This document shows, one piece after another, positions 43,215 to 51,500 of a stretch of DNA of 64,000 nucleotides. The DNA is from an uncultured Collinsella sp. (lineage in GTDB: Bacteria > Actinomycetota > Coriobacteriia > Coriobacteriales > Coriobacteriaceae), in contig UQHO01000001.1 in the NCBI GenBank assembly GCA_900540995.1, forward strand, positions 62,001 through 126,000, written 5' to 3'. Each line of letters begins with the position of its first letter. Position 1 is the stretch's first letter. The notes beneath the pieces were generated by a model. It did not search any database and had not been told where the DNA came from. It was given only the letters and a program-made list of their open reading frames with translations. Position numbers and translations under genes: made by a program.

Positions 43215-44021
43215 CTACTCCTCCTCCAGGGCAGCGATGACCTCGTCGGTCATGTCCATGGTGCTGTAGACATCCTGGACGTCGTCGAGCTCCTCAAGAC
43301 GGTCGATCAGGCGCTGAACCTTCTTGGCGTCGGCGCCGGAGACCTCGGTCGGGGTGGTCGGGACCATGGTGGTCTCGGAGCCCTTGACCTGGACGCCCTG
43401 CTCCTCGAGCGCCTTGGAGACAGCCATGACCTCGTTGGCAGTAGTCCAGACGATCCACTCCTCGCCGGCGTCCTCGTAGTCCTCGCCACCGGCCTCGGCG
43501 ATGGCCATCATGAACTCATCCTCGTCACCGGCAGCACCGTTGGCGATCATGGTCTCCTTCTTGGCGTTCTCGTCCAGGATCTCCTTGGCGACGACGATCT
43601 GGCCCTTGCGCTCAAACTGGAAGGCGACGGAACCGGAGGTGCCCAGGTTGCCACCAGCGTGGGAGAAGGCGGAACGGACATCAGCGGCGGTACGGTTGCG
43701 GTTGTCGGTCAGGCAGTCGACGTAGACGGCGACACCGGCGGGACCGTAGCCCTCGTACACGATGTTCTCGTAGACGGCGGCGTCAGCACCCGAACCAAAA
43801 GCCTTGTCGATAGCGGACTTGATCTTGTCCTTAGGCATGGACTGAGCCTTGGCCTTGGCAACGGCAGCGGCGAGGCTGGCGTTGTTCTCGGGCAGCGGGT
43901 CACCGCCGAGACGGGCAGCAACGGTGATGTTGCGGCTGAGCTTGGAGAAGAGGGCGGAACGCTTGGCGTCCTGCGCGCCCTTACGATGCTTGGTTGTGGC
44001 CCACTTAGAGTGTCCGGACAT
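43215..44021 (-). CDS. yebC: YebC/PmpR family protein
   Basis: 268 residues, slightly longer than the usual 240-250. It begins with the hallmark MSGHSKWATTKHRKGAQDAK and shows the NRNRTAADVRSAFSHAGGNLG motif. Members were described as DNA-binding regulators and, more recently, as factors that relieve ribosome stalling on proline stretches. That fits the Pro-rich tail of the nearby zinc-ribbon protein only as speculation. The ATG at 44021 has AGGAG. Single gene with its own terminator. Confidence 0.97.
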   Translation of the reverse strand: MSGHSKWATTKHRKGAQDAKRSALFSKLSRNITVAARLGGDPLPENNASLAAAVAKAKAQSMPKDKIKSAIDKAFGSGADAAVYENIVYEGYGPAGVAVYVDCLTDNRNRTAADVRSAFSHAGGNLGTSGSVAFQFERKGQIVVAKEILDENAKKETMIANGAAGDEDEFMMAIAEAGGEDYEDAGEEWIVWTTANEVMAVSKALEEQGVQVKGSETTMVPTTPTEVSGADAKKVQRLIDRLEELDDVQDVYSTMDMTDEVIAALEEE

Positions 44022-44151
44022 ACGTGTCTCCTATCGGTTTCGACCTAAAGCCCAGCGCAGATGCTCGGGCAATATAAACAAACGTCGTTATGATATACCT
44101 ACTGGCCTGCGAGATAAACCCCAAAATGAAGGCGTCGTGATGATGGCCCCT

Positions 44152-44184
44152 TTGGTGCAAAGAAACCTGACCCCAATGCACCAA
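44152..44184. repeat. CCTGACCC-loop hairpin at the stop of the DUF6020-like gene
   Basis: Arms TTGGTGCA / TGCACCAA with a 17-nt loop containing AACCTGACCCC. It lies one base from the stop codon at 44186-44188. The arms match those at 8133-8165. Confidence 0.65.
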
Positions 44185-44185
44185 G

Positions 44186-46369
44186 TTAGGACCAGAGGAA
44201 GTCGCTGCGGGTGACGGTGGCGCCGATGGCGAAGGGCATGCAGGCGATGACCGGATACAGGTAGCGCATGTAGGTCGAGCCGTTGCACGGACCAATCAGG
44301 CACACGGCGAGCACGCCCAACAGCGGCACCCAGATCGCCAGCGCACGCCATGAATGACGACGCAGCAGGTAGACCACCACGGCGATCATGATCCACACAT
44401 AGGTGGCCGAGCTCATGGTGAGCGAAATAAACGGGATGCGCTGCACCGCCACACGGTACAGATTGATCAGGTGGTCGCACCAGCGCACCACGTTGCTGTC
44501 AACCGGATGGAAGTCGAAGTACTTGAGGTTGTCGGGACGCGCCATGATCTCGGCACTACGCGCCGTGCTGTAGACCCAGGCATCGCGCGCGCTCGGATAA
44601 AAGTAGCCGTAATAGTTATTGATGAGCGCCGAGATATAGCACTCGGGATCCTTTTTGAACATCTGCGCCCAGACCTCAAAATAGGCCTTGATGTCCTCCT
44701 GCGAGGCGTACTCGTTAAAGCAGTTCTTGACGGCATCCGACTTATCCGGGTTGTAGCGGCGGCCCAGGTTCTCGTACTTGAGCACACGGTCGATCACGGC
44801 ACGCTCTTCGTCGGTCACCAAGCCGTCGCAAGGAGCCTCCACGATGGTGCCGTCCTCCTTAACCGTGGGGTTGACGCCCGAGTTGAGGCCGTCGTGTTTT
44901 TGGACGAAACGAGCCGTCTGCTGGAACGGAATCGAGAGGATTTCGCGCTTGGAACCAGGCGTGATATCGTGCGCCGGCATAAAGACCTTGGTGAAGTACA
45001 TATTAGAGGCAAGGCAGAGCGCGAGCACCGCGAGAACGCCAACCCAGCGGAAACGCGGCGTGGCGCATGAGACCGCGGTGCCCGTCTGCTTAGCCGCACG
45101 ACGGGCGACATGTACATCCCATGCGCAAAACGCCGCCGCAATCACGCAGGCCGCCAACGGAAAGACCAGACCGCCATTGCGCAAAAACGTGGAACCCATG
45201 GCAGCCAGCGCAAGCAACAGCCAGTCGTGGCGCGCAAAGAGCACGGGCCTCTGTTCGCCCGCACGCTCGGCATTGGCATCACGACGGGGCAAGCCACATG
45301 CCACGAGCTTGACGGTCTGTACCAGCAGCACCAAAAACGCGTCGGCAAAGAGCACGTCTTTGGTGAGCAACACCGCGTAGTTAGAGAACATCGGCATAAA
45401 CGCAAAGAACAGCAGGATCGCACCGCGAACCGGCAGGCTCACGCCCAGTTTGCGCAGCGACGAAATGGAATAGGCCATGCAGGCAGCCGTGACAACAAAT
45501 TGAGCGCAGGTATAGATGATGAGGCCCGCGTTAGCGCTGTTGAACAGCGAAAGCCCCAGCTGAACGCACGAGCCGATAATGGCCGTGTGCACTACGGGAT
45601 GATGCCCGTTGAGCAGCACGTTGGGGTTGAGTAGGCGCAGATAGTCGCTCGTGCCATTGGGATAGTTGAACCACTGGCGAATCTGCGCACCCGTATCTCC
45701 CATAAAAAGCCCGGGCAGCGAAGCGACGAGCGTGGGCGCCCAGGCGATCATAAGCACCAGGAAGGGCCCGGCAAAGGGATGGACCGAGAGCACGGCGTGA
45801 GTCACACGCCATACGCGGCCAAAGTGCGCCTCGGAAAACGGAATGCGCCGAGAGCTCAGCCAATCTAGACACTCAAAGGCAAGGTAGAAGGCAACGACCG
45901 CCAAGAGCATCCAGCCCGCGCCGCCAATCCAGGCGCAGATGATGCGGGCCTTGTCGCCAAGAACAATCTCGGCCGAGTCGGTGAGGTCGTAGCTGCGGCC
46001 GAACACCATGCAGATGGCGAAAAACAGCGACGGCAGAATGATCGACGGACGCCAGGTGTCGCCACGGCCAAAGAACACGTAGCGAAACGGCAAGGTGAGC
46101 AAGCAGGCAAGCGCAAGCAGCATGACCGCGTCGGTGTGGCCGGCAAACGAGAGAAGCACCTCGTAGCACACGTACAGCATGCCAGAGGCTTTGGGGTCAA
46201 TCGCCAAGACTGCGTTGCTCGACACCGGGGCGGGATCGATGGAAAACGCCGTGGTCGCCAACAACGCGAGCAGAAATGCGATGAGCGTCTGCTTGGCGGG
46301 GTAGCGCTTAAACCAGACGATGCGGGCAGCGTCGCGCGCAGCCGTTGTGGAGAGATCGGAATCCTTCAC
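44186..46369 (-). CDS. Polytopic membrane protein, DUF6020-like
   Basis: 727 residues with roughly 12 hydrophobic segments and a large extracytoplasmic portion near residues 480-620. The overall plan (GDTGAQIRQWFNYPN, HHPVVHTAIIG, then a C-terminal soluble region) resembles membrane glycosyltransferase-like proteins of the DUF6020 group. No catalytic motif can be pointed to. The start is GTG at 46369 with a distant AAAGG site, so start confidence is moderate. It lies 75 bp downstream of lgt. Confidence 0.75.
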   Translation of the reverse strand: MKDSDLSTTAARDAARIVWFKRYPAKQTLIAFLLALLATTAFSIDPAPVSSNAVLAIDPKASGMLYVCYEVLLSFAGHTDAVMLLALACLLTLPFRYVFFGRGDTWRPSIILPSLFFAICMVFGRSYDLTDSAEIVLGDKARIICAWIGGAGWMLLAVVAFYLAFECLDWLSSRRIPFSEAHFGRVWRVTHAVLSVHPFAGPFLVLMIAWAPTLVASLPGLFMGDTGAQIRQWFNYPNGTSDYLRLLNPNVLLNGHHPVVHTAIIGSCVQLGLSLFNSANAGLIIYTCAQFVVTAACMAYSISSLRKLGVSLPVRGAILLFFAFMPMFSNYAVLLTKDVLFADAFLVLLVQTVKLVACGLPRRDANAERAGEQRPVLFARHDWLLLALAAMGSTFLRNGGLVFPLAACVIAAAFCAWDVHVARRAAKQTGTAVSCATPRFRWVGVLAVLALCLASNMYFTKVFMPAHDITPGSKREILSIPFQQTARFVQKHDGLNSGVNPTVKEDGTIVEAPCDGLVTDEERAVIDRVLKYENLGRRYNPDKSDAVKNCFNEYASQEDIKAYFEVWAQMFKKDPECYISALINNYYGYFYPSARDAWVYSTARSAEIMARPDNLKYFDFHPVDSNVVRWCDHLINLYRVAVQRIPFISLTMSSATYVWIMIAVVVYLLRRHSWRALAIWVPLLGVLAVCLIGPCNGSTYMRYLYPVIACMPFAIGATVTRSDFLWS

Positions 46370-46411
46370 AGTCCAAAGAGCCTTTCTAGAAACCTATCAA
46401 ACTCGGCAAAA

Positions 46412-46448
46412 CCACCACAAAGGTGCCTGTCCCTTTTGTGGTGGTTAG
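46412..46448. repeat. CCTGTCCC-loop hairpin at the lgt stop codon
   Basis: Perfect 12-bp arms AACCACCACAAA / TTTGTGGTGGTT around loop ggtgcctgtccct. The right arm contains the lgt stop codon. The arms differ completely from the copy at rph while the loop end is the same. Confidence 0.75.
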
Positions 46449-47266
46449 GCGTCGAGGTAGATGCGCTGGGGGCGATTGCGATGTCGGGCGAAGATGACGA
46501 GCGCCAGGCCGGCGATCACGAGCGGAAGGCTCAGCAGCTGACCCATCGTGATGACGCCGCCCAGCAGATAGCCAAGCTGGGCGTCGGGCACGCGCACGAA
46601 CTCGACGAGGAAGCGGACGATGCCGTATCCCATCACGAACACGCCCATAAACGTACCCTGGGGCAGCAGCGGCTTTTTGCGGCTGAGCACCTGAAGAATG
46701 CAGAAGAGCACGATGCCCTCAAGAAATGCCTCGTAGAGTTGGGAGGGGTGACGCGGCATATCGCCCGCAGTCCCGCCAAAGACCACACCCCAGGGCAGAT
46801 CGGTCGGCTTGCCCCACAGCTCACCGTTGACAAAGTTGGCACAACGGCCCAGGCACAAGGCCAGCGGCGCGCCTATGACGGCAAGGTCTGCCAAAGTCCA
46901 TGCGTCGAGCTTATACATGCGGCACACGATGATGCCGCCGATAATGCCGCCCACCAAACCGCCATGGAAGCTCATGCCGCCCTCATTGGTGGCAAAGATC
47001 TCGAGCGGGTGCGCCCAGTAGTAGCCATCACCGTAAAAGACGACGTAGAACAGGCGCGCACCGATAATGAGGCCAAAGACCACGCCGACCACGACACTCG
47101 TCAGGTCGTCAATCGTGATGTTAAAACCCCAGCGACGCTGCGTGCGGTACATGACGACCGCCGTGAGCAGGGCGCCGACCACATAGGCCAAGCCGTACCA
47201 GTAGATGGTGATGGGCCCCGCCGAAATCGCGACGGGATCAAGCATATGGTAGAGGTCGTTGAGCAT
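46445..47266 (-). CDS. lgt: Prolipoprotein diacylglyceryl transferase
   Basis: Attaches diacylglycerol to the lipobox cysteine of prelipoproteins. The 273 residues contain about seven membrane helices and the Lgt signatures SFHGGLVGG, CLGRCANFVNGELWG and RHPSQLYEA. The ATG at 47266 follows GAGGGGA. It precedes the DUF6020-like gene on the same strand. Confidence 0.96.
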   Translation of the reverse strand: MLNDLYHMLDPVAISAGPITIYWYGLAYVVGALLTAVVMYRTQRRWGFNITIDDLTSVVVGVVFGLIIGARLFYVVFYGDGYYWAHPLEIFATNEGGMSFHGGLVGGIIGGIIVCRMYKLDAWTLADLAVIGAPLALCLGRCANFVNGELWGKPTDLPWGVVFGGTAGDMPRHPSQLYEAFLEGIVLFCILQVLSRKKPLLPQGTFMGVFVMGYGIVRFLVEFVRVPDAQLGYLLGGVITMGQLLSLPLVIAGLALVIFARHRNRPQRIYLDA

Positions 47267-47373
47267 GTCGATCCCCTCTCCCTACATACAAATGCGGCCG
47301 CGGGCCTTACGCTCGCAGCCGCATATTTGGGCGTAACATCTATGCGGAGTTTGCCGTCCGCAGCTTTCGCATC

Positions 47374-47652
47374 TTAGAACGGCGCGTACTCGTCGTACAG
47401 GTCGTCGGTCTCGCCGGAGGCATTGACCTGCTCGACACGGGTAACGCCGGGCACATGCTCCTTCAGGATGCGCTCAATACCCATGGACAGGGTCAGCGAG
47501 CTCATGGGGCAGCCGGCGCAAGCGCCCTGCAGCTCCAGTTTGACGACGCCCTCGTCGTCAACGCCCACATACTCCATATCGCCGCCGTCGGCCTGCAGGT
47601 TGGGGCGAATCTCTTCAAGAACCTTCTTAAGCAGCTCTTCGTTAACAGCCAC
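47374..47652 (-). CDS. NifU-like Fe-S cluster scaffold protein
   Basis: 92 residues, equal to a stand-alone C-terminal NifU domain. The cluster-binding CAGCP motif is present (ELQGACAGCPMSSLTLSMG). Such proteins carry a 4Fe-4S cluster to target enzymes. The start is a GTG at 47652 with AAAGGAG upstream. The gene stands alone. The two activase megaproteins would be heavy users of Fe-S clusters, but no direct link is shown. Confidence 0.92.
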   Translation of the reverse strand: MAVNEELLKKVLEEIRPNLQADGGDMEYVGVDDEGVVKLELQGACAGCPMSSLTLSMGIERILKEHVPGVTRVEQVNASGETDDLYDEYAPF

Positions 47653-47674
47653 AGGGGCTCCTTTCTCACAATTA

Positions 47675-47690
47675 CGCGGGCGCGCCCGCG
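47675..47690. repeat. Perfect 16-bp GC palindrome
   Basis: CGCGGGCGCGCCCGCG upstream of the NifU-like gene's ribosome site. It is fully self-complementary. Confidence 0.5.
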
Positions 47691-47762
47691 GACAGAAGCT
47701 ATGTTACTACAGCCGTGTACCCGCTCACGAGCCGTCCATGCGCGCAGACGCGACTTTCACGA

Positions 47763-47795
47763 GTAGTCAATTTGGGACGGGGATCTTTTAGCTGC
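47763..47795. repeat. GGGACGGGG-core element near the dCMP deaminase stop
   Basis: TAGTCAATTTGGGACGGGGA followed by TTTTAGCTGCC. It is the same family as 14605-14641 and 49432-49464. Confidence 0.55.
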
Positions 47796-47824
47796 CTGTT
47801 GTTACCAGCTGGCATTGCCACGCG

Positions 47825-48349
47825 CTACTGCTGAGCCTGCCCCTCGGTGCCGATGTGAACATCGACGATAACCTGGCGGTAGCTAATACCGCAGGAGTCG
47901 AGAATGCGGCGGCTGATGCGGCCGTCGTCGGTGTCGGCGTACTTGTTGTCCAGGTAGACAACCTCGCCCACACCCACCTGCGCCAAAATCTTGGCGCAGT
48001 CGTGGCACGGGAACAGCGTGACGTAGACCGTGGAACCCTCGAGGTCCTTGAGCGAGCCACGGTAGTTGAGCACGGCGTTGGCCTCGGCATGGACCACGTA
48101 GTTGTGCTTGTCCTGCAGCGGGTCGTCGCTCGTACCCCACGGGAAAAAGTCGTCGTTGAGCGCCGAGGGCGTACCGTTGTAGCCCACCGAAAGGATACGG
48201 TGGTTGGTGCTGGCGATGCACGCACCCACCTGCGTGTTGGGGTCCTTGCTGCGGCGCTGTGCGGCGATGGCCACGCTCATAAAGAACTCGTCCCAGCTAA
48301 TGACGTCCAGGCGCTTGCCTGACGAAGTTTGATGAAGATCGTCCGACAT
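47825..48349 (-). CDS. Deoxycytidylate (dCMP) deaminase
   Basis: Zinc enzyme that converts dCMP to dUMP for thymidylate synthesis. The 174 residues contain the zinc/catalytic motifs HAEANAVLN and LFPCHDCAK and the MSVAIAAQRRSKDPNTQVG start of the core. The ATG at 48349 (MSDDLHQ) with GGAGGTG is preferred to an upstream ATG. It lies downstream of coaX. Confidence 0.93.
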   Translation of the reverse strand: MSDDLHQTSSGKRLDVISWDEFFMSVAIAAQRRSKDPNTQVGACIASTNHRILSVGYNGTPSALNDDFFPWGTSDDPLQDKHNYVVHAEANAVLNYRGSLKDLEGSTVYVTLFPCHDCAKILAQVGVGEVVYLDNKYADTDDGRISRRILDSCGISYRQVIVDVHIGTEGQAQQ

Positions 48350-48433
48350 GGCAGACACCTCCGTAATCGCAATAGTTTGACCCATTGTAGCAGGTGAAAG
48401 GTTGGGGCGTTTGTCCCACCGGCGCCCTCACTT

Positions 48434-49285
48434 TTACACGCGGCGGGGCTTTTGGTTGATGCGATAGAGCTCGGCCAGTCCTCGCAACGTCAGCGCGTCG
48501 TCGACCGTCAGACCGTGACCGACCAGCGACGCGAGTGCCTCGGCATCGTCGCCGGTAATGACGATGGGCACATCGCCCTCCCCCGCGGCCTTGGTCGCGC
48601 GCATCTCGGCGAGCACCATGTCGAGCATGCCGTCGATGCGGGCTACCTCGCCCAGAACCACGCCCGAGCGCATGGCCTCACGCGTGTTGCGGCCGATGAC
48701 GTGCGTCGGCGCCGAGGGCTCAACCTGAGGCAGGCGCGCCGCGGCTGCCGAGAGCGAACGGGCGCCGAGAGCCAGCCCCGGCGCGATAACGCCGCCGACA
48801 AAGGTGCCGTGCGCGTCGATGACCTCGATATTGGTCGTGGTGCCCAGGTCGATCACGATGCACGGAGAGCCGTAGACGGCACGGGCCGCCACGGCGTCGG
48901 CGATGCGGTCGGGACCGATCTCGGCCGGATCGTCGTAGTGCACGGGCATACCGGTCTTAAGTCCCGGCCCCACCGTGAGTACGCGCCCCGTGCAGGTACG
49001 GGAGAGCGCCGCCTTCCACGGGCGTTCGAGCGCCGGGACCACACAGCTCAGCACGGCCGCCGCGGGAACGAGCACACCCGGCATGCCCGCATCGGCGGCA
49101 AGTGCGCCCATGACCTGCGTGAGCCTCATGCGCGCCTCGTCGGCTGTGATGCTCGACGGCGTCGTGATCTCGCACGTCGCAAGCGGGCATTCCTGTGCCG
49201 CGGCCGAATCCTCGGCAAACAGGCCAAAGCGAATGAACGTGTTGCCCACGTCGACCGTCAATATATATGCGCACCCATTAAGCAT
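48434..49285 (-). CDS. coaX: Type III pantothenate kinase
   Basis: First step of coenzyme A synthesis. The 283 residues carry the actin-fold motifs of CoaX: TVDVGNTFIRFGLF, GPDRIADAVAA, VIDLGTTTNIEVID and GGVIAPGLALGARSL. The ATG at 49285 has AAGGAG. It is divergent from the OPT transporter and separated by a long hairpin. Confidence 0.95.
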   Translation of the reverse strand: MLNGCAYILTVDVGNTFIRFGLFAEDSAAAQECPLATCEITTPSSITADEARMRLTQVMGALAADAGMPGVLVPAAAVLSCVVPALERPWKAALSRTCTGRVLTVGPGLKTGMPVHYDDPAEIGPDRIADAVAARAVYGSPCIVIDLGTTTNIEVIDAHGTFVGGVIAPGLALGARSLSAAAARLPQVEPSAPTHVIGRNTREAMRSGVVLGEVARIDGMLDMVLAEMRATKAAGEGDVPIVITGDDAEALASLVGHGLTVDDALTLRGLAELYRINQKPRRV

Positions 49286-49345
49286 CGTCGGCGCTCCTTT
49301 CGTCTGCCCAGCAGTATATCCCGTAGGTAAGGTGGCTAATATTGG

Positions 49346-49423
49346 GATGATTTTTCTGGGACGGGGATTATAAAATCATTAGGCACACAATGATTTTTTA
49401 ATCCCCGTCCCAGAAAAATCATC
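49346..49423. repeat. 78-bp hairpin with 35-bp arms around GGGACGGGG
   Basis: Arms 49346-49380 and 49389-49423 pair with a single mismatch around an 8-nt loop (aggcacac). Each arm holds TCTGGGACGGGGATTA. It sits in the divergent coaX/OPT gap. Confidence 0.85.
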
Positions 49424-49431
49424 GCCTGGGG

Positions 49432-49464
49432 TAGTCAAAAAAGCCCCATCCCAATCTAGCTGCC
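49432..49464. repeat. CCCCATCCC-core element upstream of the OPT gene
   Basis: TAGTCAAAAAAGCCCCATCC through TAGCTGCC. Outer ends match 47763-47795, but the core is in the opposite orientation. Confidence 0.5.
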
Positions 49465-49471
49465 TTGCGGC

Positions 49472-49477
49472 TATACT
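49472..49477 (+). promoter_or_regulatory. Probable -10 box of the OPT gene
   Basis: TATACT located so that transcription would start at the foot of the structured leader. The -35 is weak. Confidence 0.45.
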
Positions 49478-49484
49478 GGTGCGC

Positions 49485-49567
49485 GGCCGCCGCGCGAGCT
49501 CACGCGGCGGCCCTTGGTAACCCGACTTCCCGCGCCGTATCCGTAGCGGCGCTCCCGGGGGAAGCGG
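49485..49567 (+). ncRNA. Structured 5' leader of the OPT transporter gene
   Basis: First hairpin: 10-bp GGCCGCCGCG / CGCGGCGGCC. Linker CTTGGTAACCCGA. Second fold: CTTCCC pairs with GGGAAG and encloses GCGCCG / CGGCGC. It ends about 10 nt before the AAAGGAG site. It matches no riboswitch class I could recognise. Confidence 0.45.
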
Positions 49568-49588
49568 ATATACGCAAAGGAGTTCTAT

Positions 49589-51299
49589 ATGAGCAATCCC
49601 TCGAACCGCGCTTCGATGCGCGGGCAACTCACGCTGCGCGGTGTCGTCATCGGCGTCCTTGGCTGCGTGATCATCACGGCAAGCTCGGCCTACACCGCCC
49701 TCAAGATGGGCGCACTCCCCTGGCCGATCGTCTTCGCTGCCGTCATCTCGCTGTTCTTCCTTAAGCTCATGGGCAACGCCAGCCTCAACGAGGCAAACGT
49801 CACCCACACCATCATGTCCGCGGGCGCCATGGTCGCCGGCGGTCTGGCGTTTACCATCCCGGGCGCCTGGATGCTGGGCTATGCCGACCAGATCAGCTGG
49901 CTCGACATGTTTATCGTGGCACTCGCCGGCACCATCCTGGGCCTGTTCGCCACGGCACTCATCCACCGTCACTTTATCGTGGACGCCGCACTGGAGTTCC
50001 CCACCGGCAACGCCGCAGCCCAGACCCTGCGCGCGACCGAGGCTGGCGGCAAGACCGGCAAACAGCTCTTTGGCTCCATGGCCCTCGCCGGCATCTATAG
50101 CGTGTTGCGCGATGCCCTGGGCGTGGTGCCCAGCATGCTGTGCACGCTCAATATCCCCGGCGTGACCTTTGCCATCTACAACTCGCCCATGCTGCTCTCC
50201 ATCGGCTTTTTGGTGGGCTTTGCCCCTGTCGCCTGCTGGTTTGCCGGCGCACTGCTGGGCAACTTTGGCATCATCGTCGGCGGCACCGCCGCCGGTCTCT
50301 TTGACGTCGTAACTGCCCAGGGCATCGTCAAGTCGCTGGGTATGGGCCTCATGATGGGCTTTGGCGTCGCCGTCGTCCTTAAGGACATCCTTCCTCAGGT
50401 CGTCGGCATCGTCCGTGGCCTAGCCGCCGACGGCTCCACCGACACCGACGAGCAGTCGCTTATCTCGGGCTCCCTCAAGCTCGACGCCGGAATCATCGCT
50501 CTGGGCACCGCCGCCATCGCCGTTGTCGTTGCCATCGCACTCGACCTCGGCCCCGTTCCGGCCGTCATCGTGACGCTCTTCACCTTTGTAACCACTATCA
50601 TGAGCGCGCAGAGCTGCGGCCAGACGGGCATCGATCCCATGGAGATCTTTGGCCTCATCGTCATGCTCATCGTGGCAGCCTTTGCACAGATCGCGCAGGT
50701 CAAGCTGTTCTTTATCGCCGGCATCGTGGCCGTGGCTTGCGGCCTTGCGGGCGACGTCATGAACGACTTTAAGGCCGGCGCCGTGCTGGGCACCAACCCG
50801 CGCGCGCAGTGGATTGGCCAGGCCATCGGCGGCATCGTGGGCGCCCTGGTCGCCGCCGCCGTCATGGTCGCGCTCGTCACCGCTTATGGTCCGGACGCCT
50901 TTGGCCCCGACAAGAGCTTCGTTGCCGCGCAGGCAAGCGTAGTTGCCACCATGGTCTCGGGCATCCCGAGCGTGCCGTGGTTCGCAGGCGGCTTTATCGC
51001 CGGTATCGTCATGTATTGGCTTGGCATACTCGCCGCCTGCCATGATGATCGGCTTGGGCGTGTACCTGCCGTTCTACATGTCGCTCACGGCCTTCTTGGG
51101 CTCCTGCGTCAAGCTCGCCTACGACAAGTGGGCCGCGCACCGCGACGCCCAGGCCGGTCTTTCTGACGAAGAGAAGGCTGCCAAAGACGCTGCCTTCCAG
51201 GAGCAAGGTCTGGTCGTCGCCAGCGGCCTGCTCGGCGGCGAGTCCATCGTCGGCGTTATCCTGGCGTTTGTCTCCGTGGGCTTAAGCCTGCTGGGCTAA
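49589..51299 (+). pseudogene. OPT family oligopeptide transporter, frameshifted near 51026
   Basis: The first frame (49589 to about 51026) encodes a typical OPT transporter: VVIGVLGCVIITASSAYTAL, ANVTHTIMSAGAMVAGG, many membrane helices, ending GGFIAGIVMYWLG. The family sequence then continues in the next frame as YSPPAMMIGLGVYLPFYMS to a stop at 51299. One extra base between about 51020 and 51027 explains this. No slippery heptamer is apparent, so a mutation or sequencing error is more likely than programmed shifting. The ATG follows AAAGGAG. Without the shift the protein would be about 569 residues. Confidence 0.85.
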
Positions 51300-51340
51300 G
51301 TCGAGCAGCTGCTCGACAGCAACCATATTGCCTACGATTT

Positions 51341-51380
51341 GCCCGGTCGGTAGCTTTCCAGGCTACCGACCGGGCTTTTT
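51341..51380 (+). terminator. Terminator of the OPT gene
   Basis: GCCCGGTCGGTAGC and GCTACCGACCGGGC form a 14-bp stem with a 6-nt loop, then TTTTT. Confidence 0.92.
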
Positions 51381-51394
51381 GATACCAACGCAAA

Positions 51395-51432
51395 GAAAGG
51401 CCGGCGCGCTGCATTTAACAGCGCGCCGGCCT
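51395..51432 (-). terminator. Terminator of the surface-protein gene
   Basis: AGGCCGGCGCGCTG and its complement form a 14-bp stem with a 7-nt loop. On the minus strand TTCTTTG follows. Confidence 0.8.
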
Positions 51433-51500
51433 TATCGTTTGGCTATCGAGACGGTCCCGCTATGAACCGAAGTTCGTTTGCAGAATCTACGCCCGAAACG

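Noticed and set aside
51011..51040. Programmed ribosomal frameshift in the OPT gene
   Set aside because: No slippery heptamer, stop-codon stimulus or downstream pseudoknot was evident, and OPT genes are not known for it.
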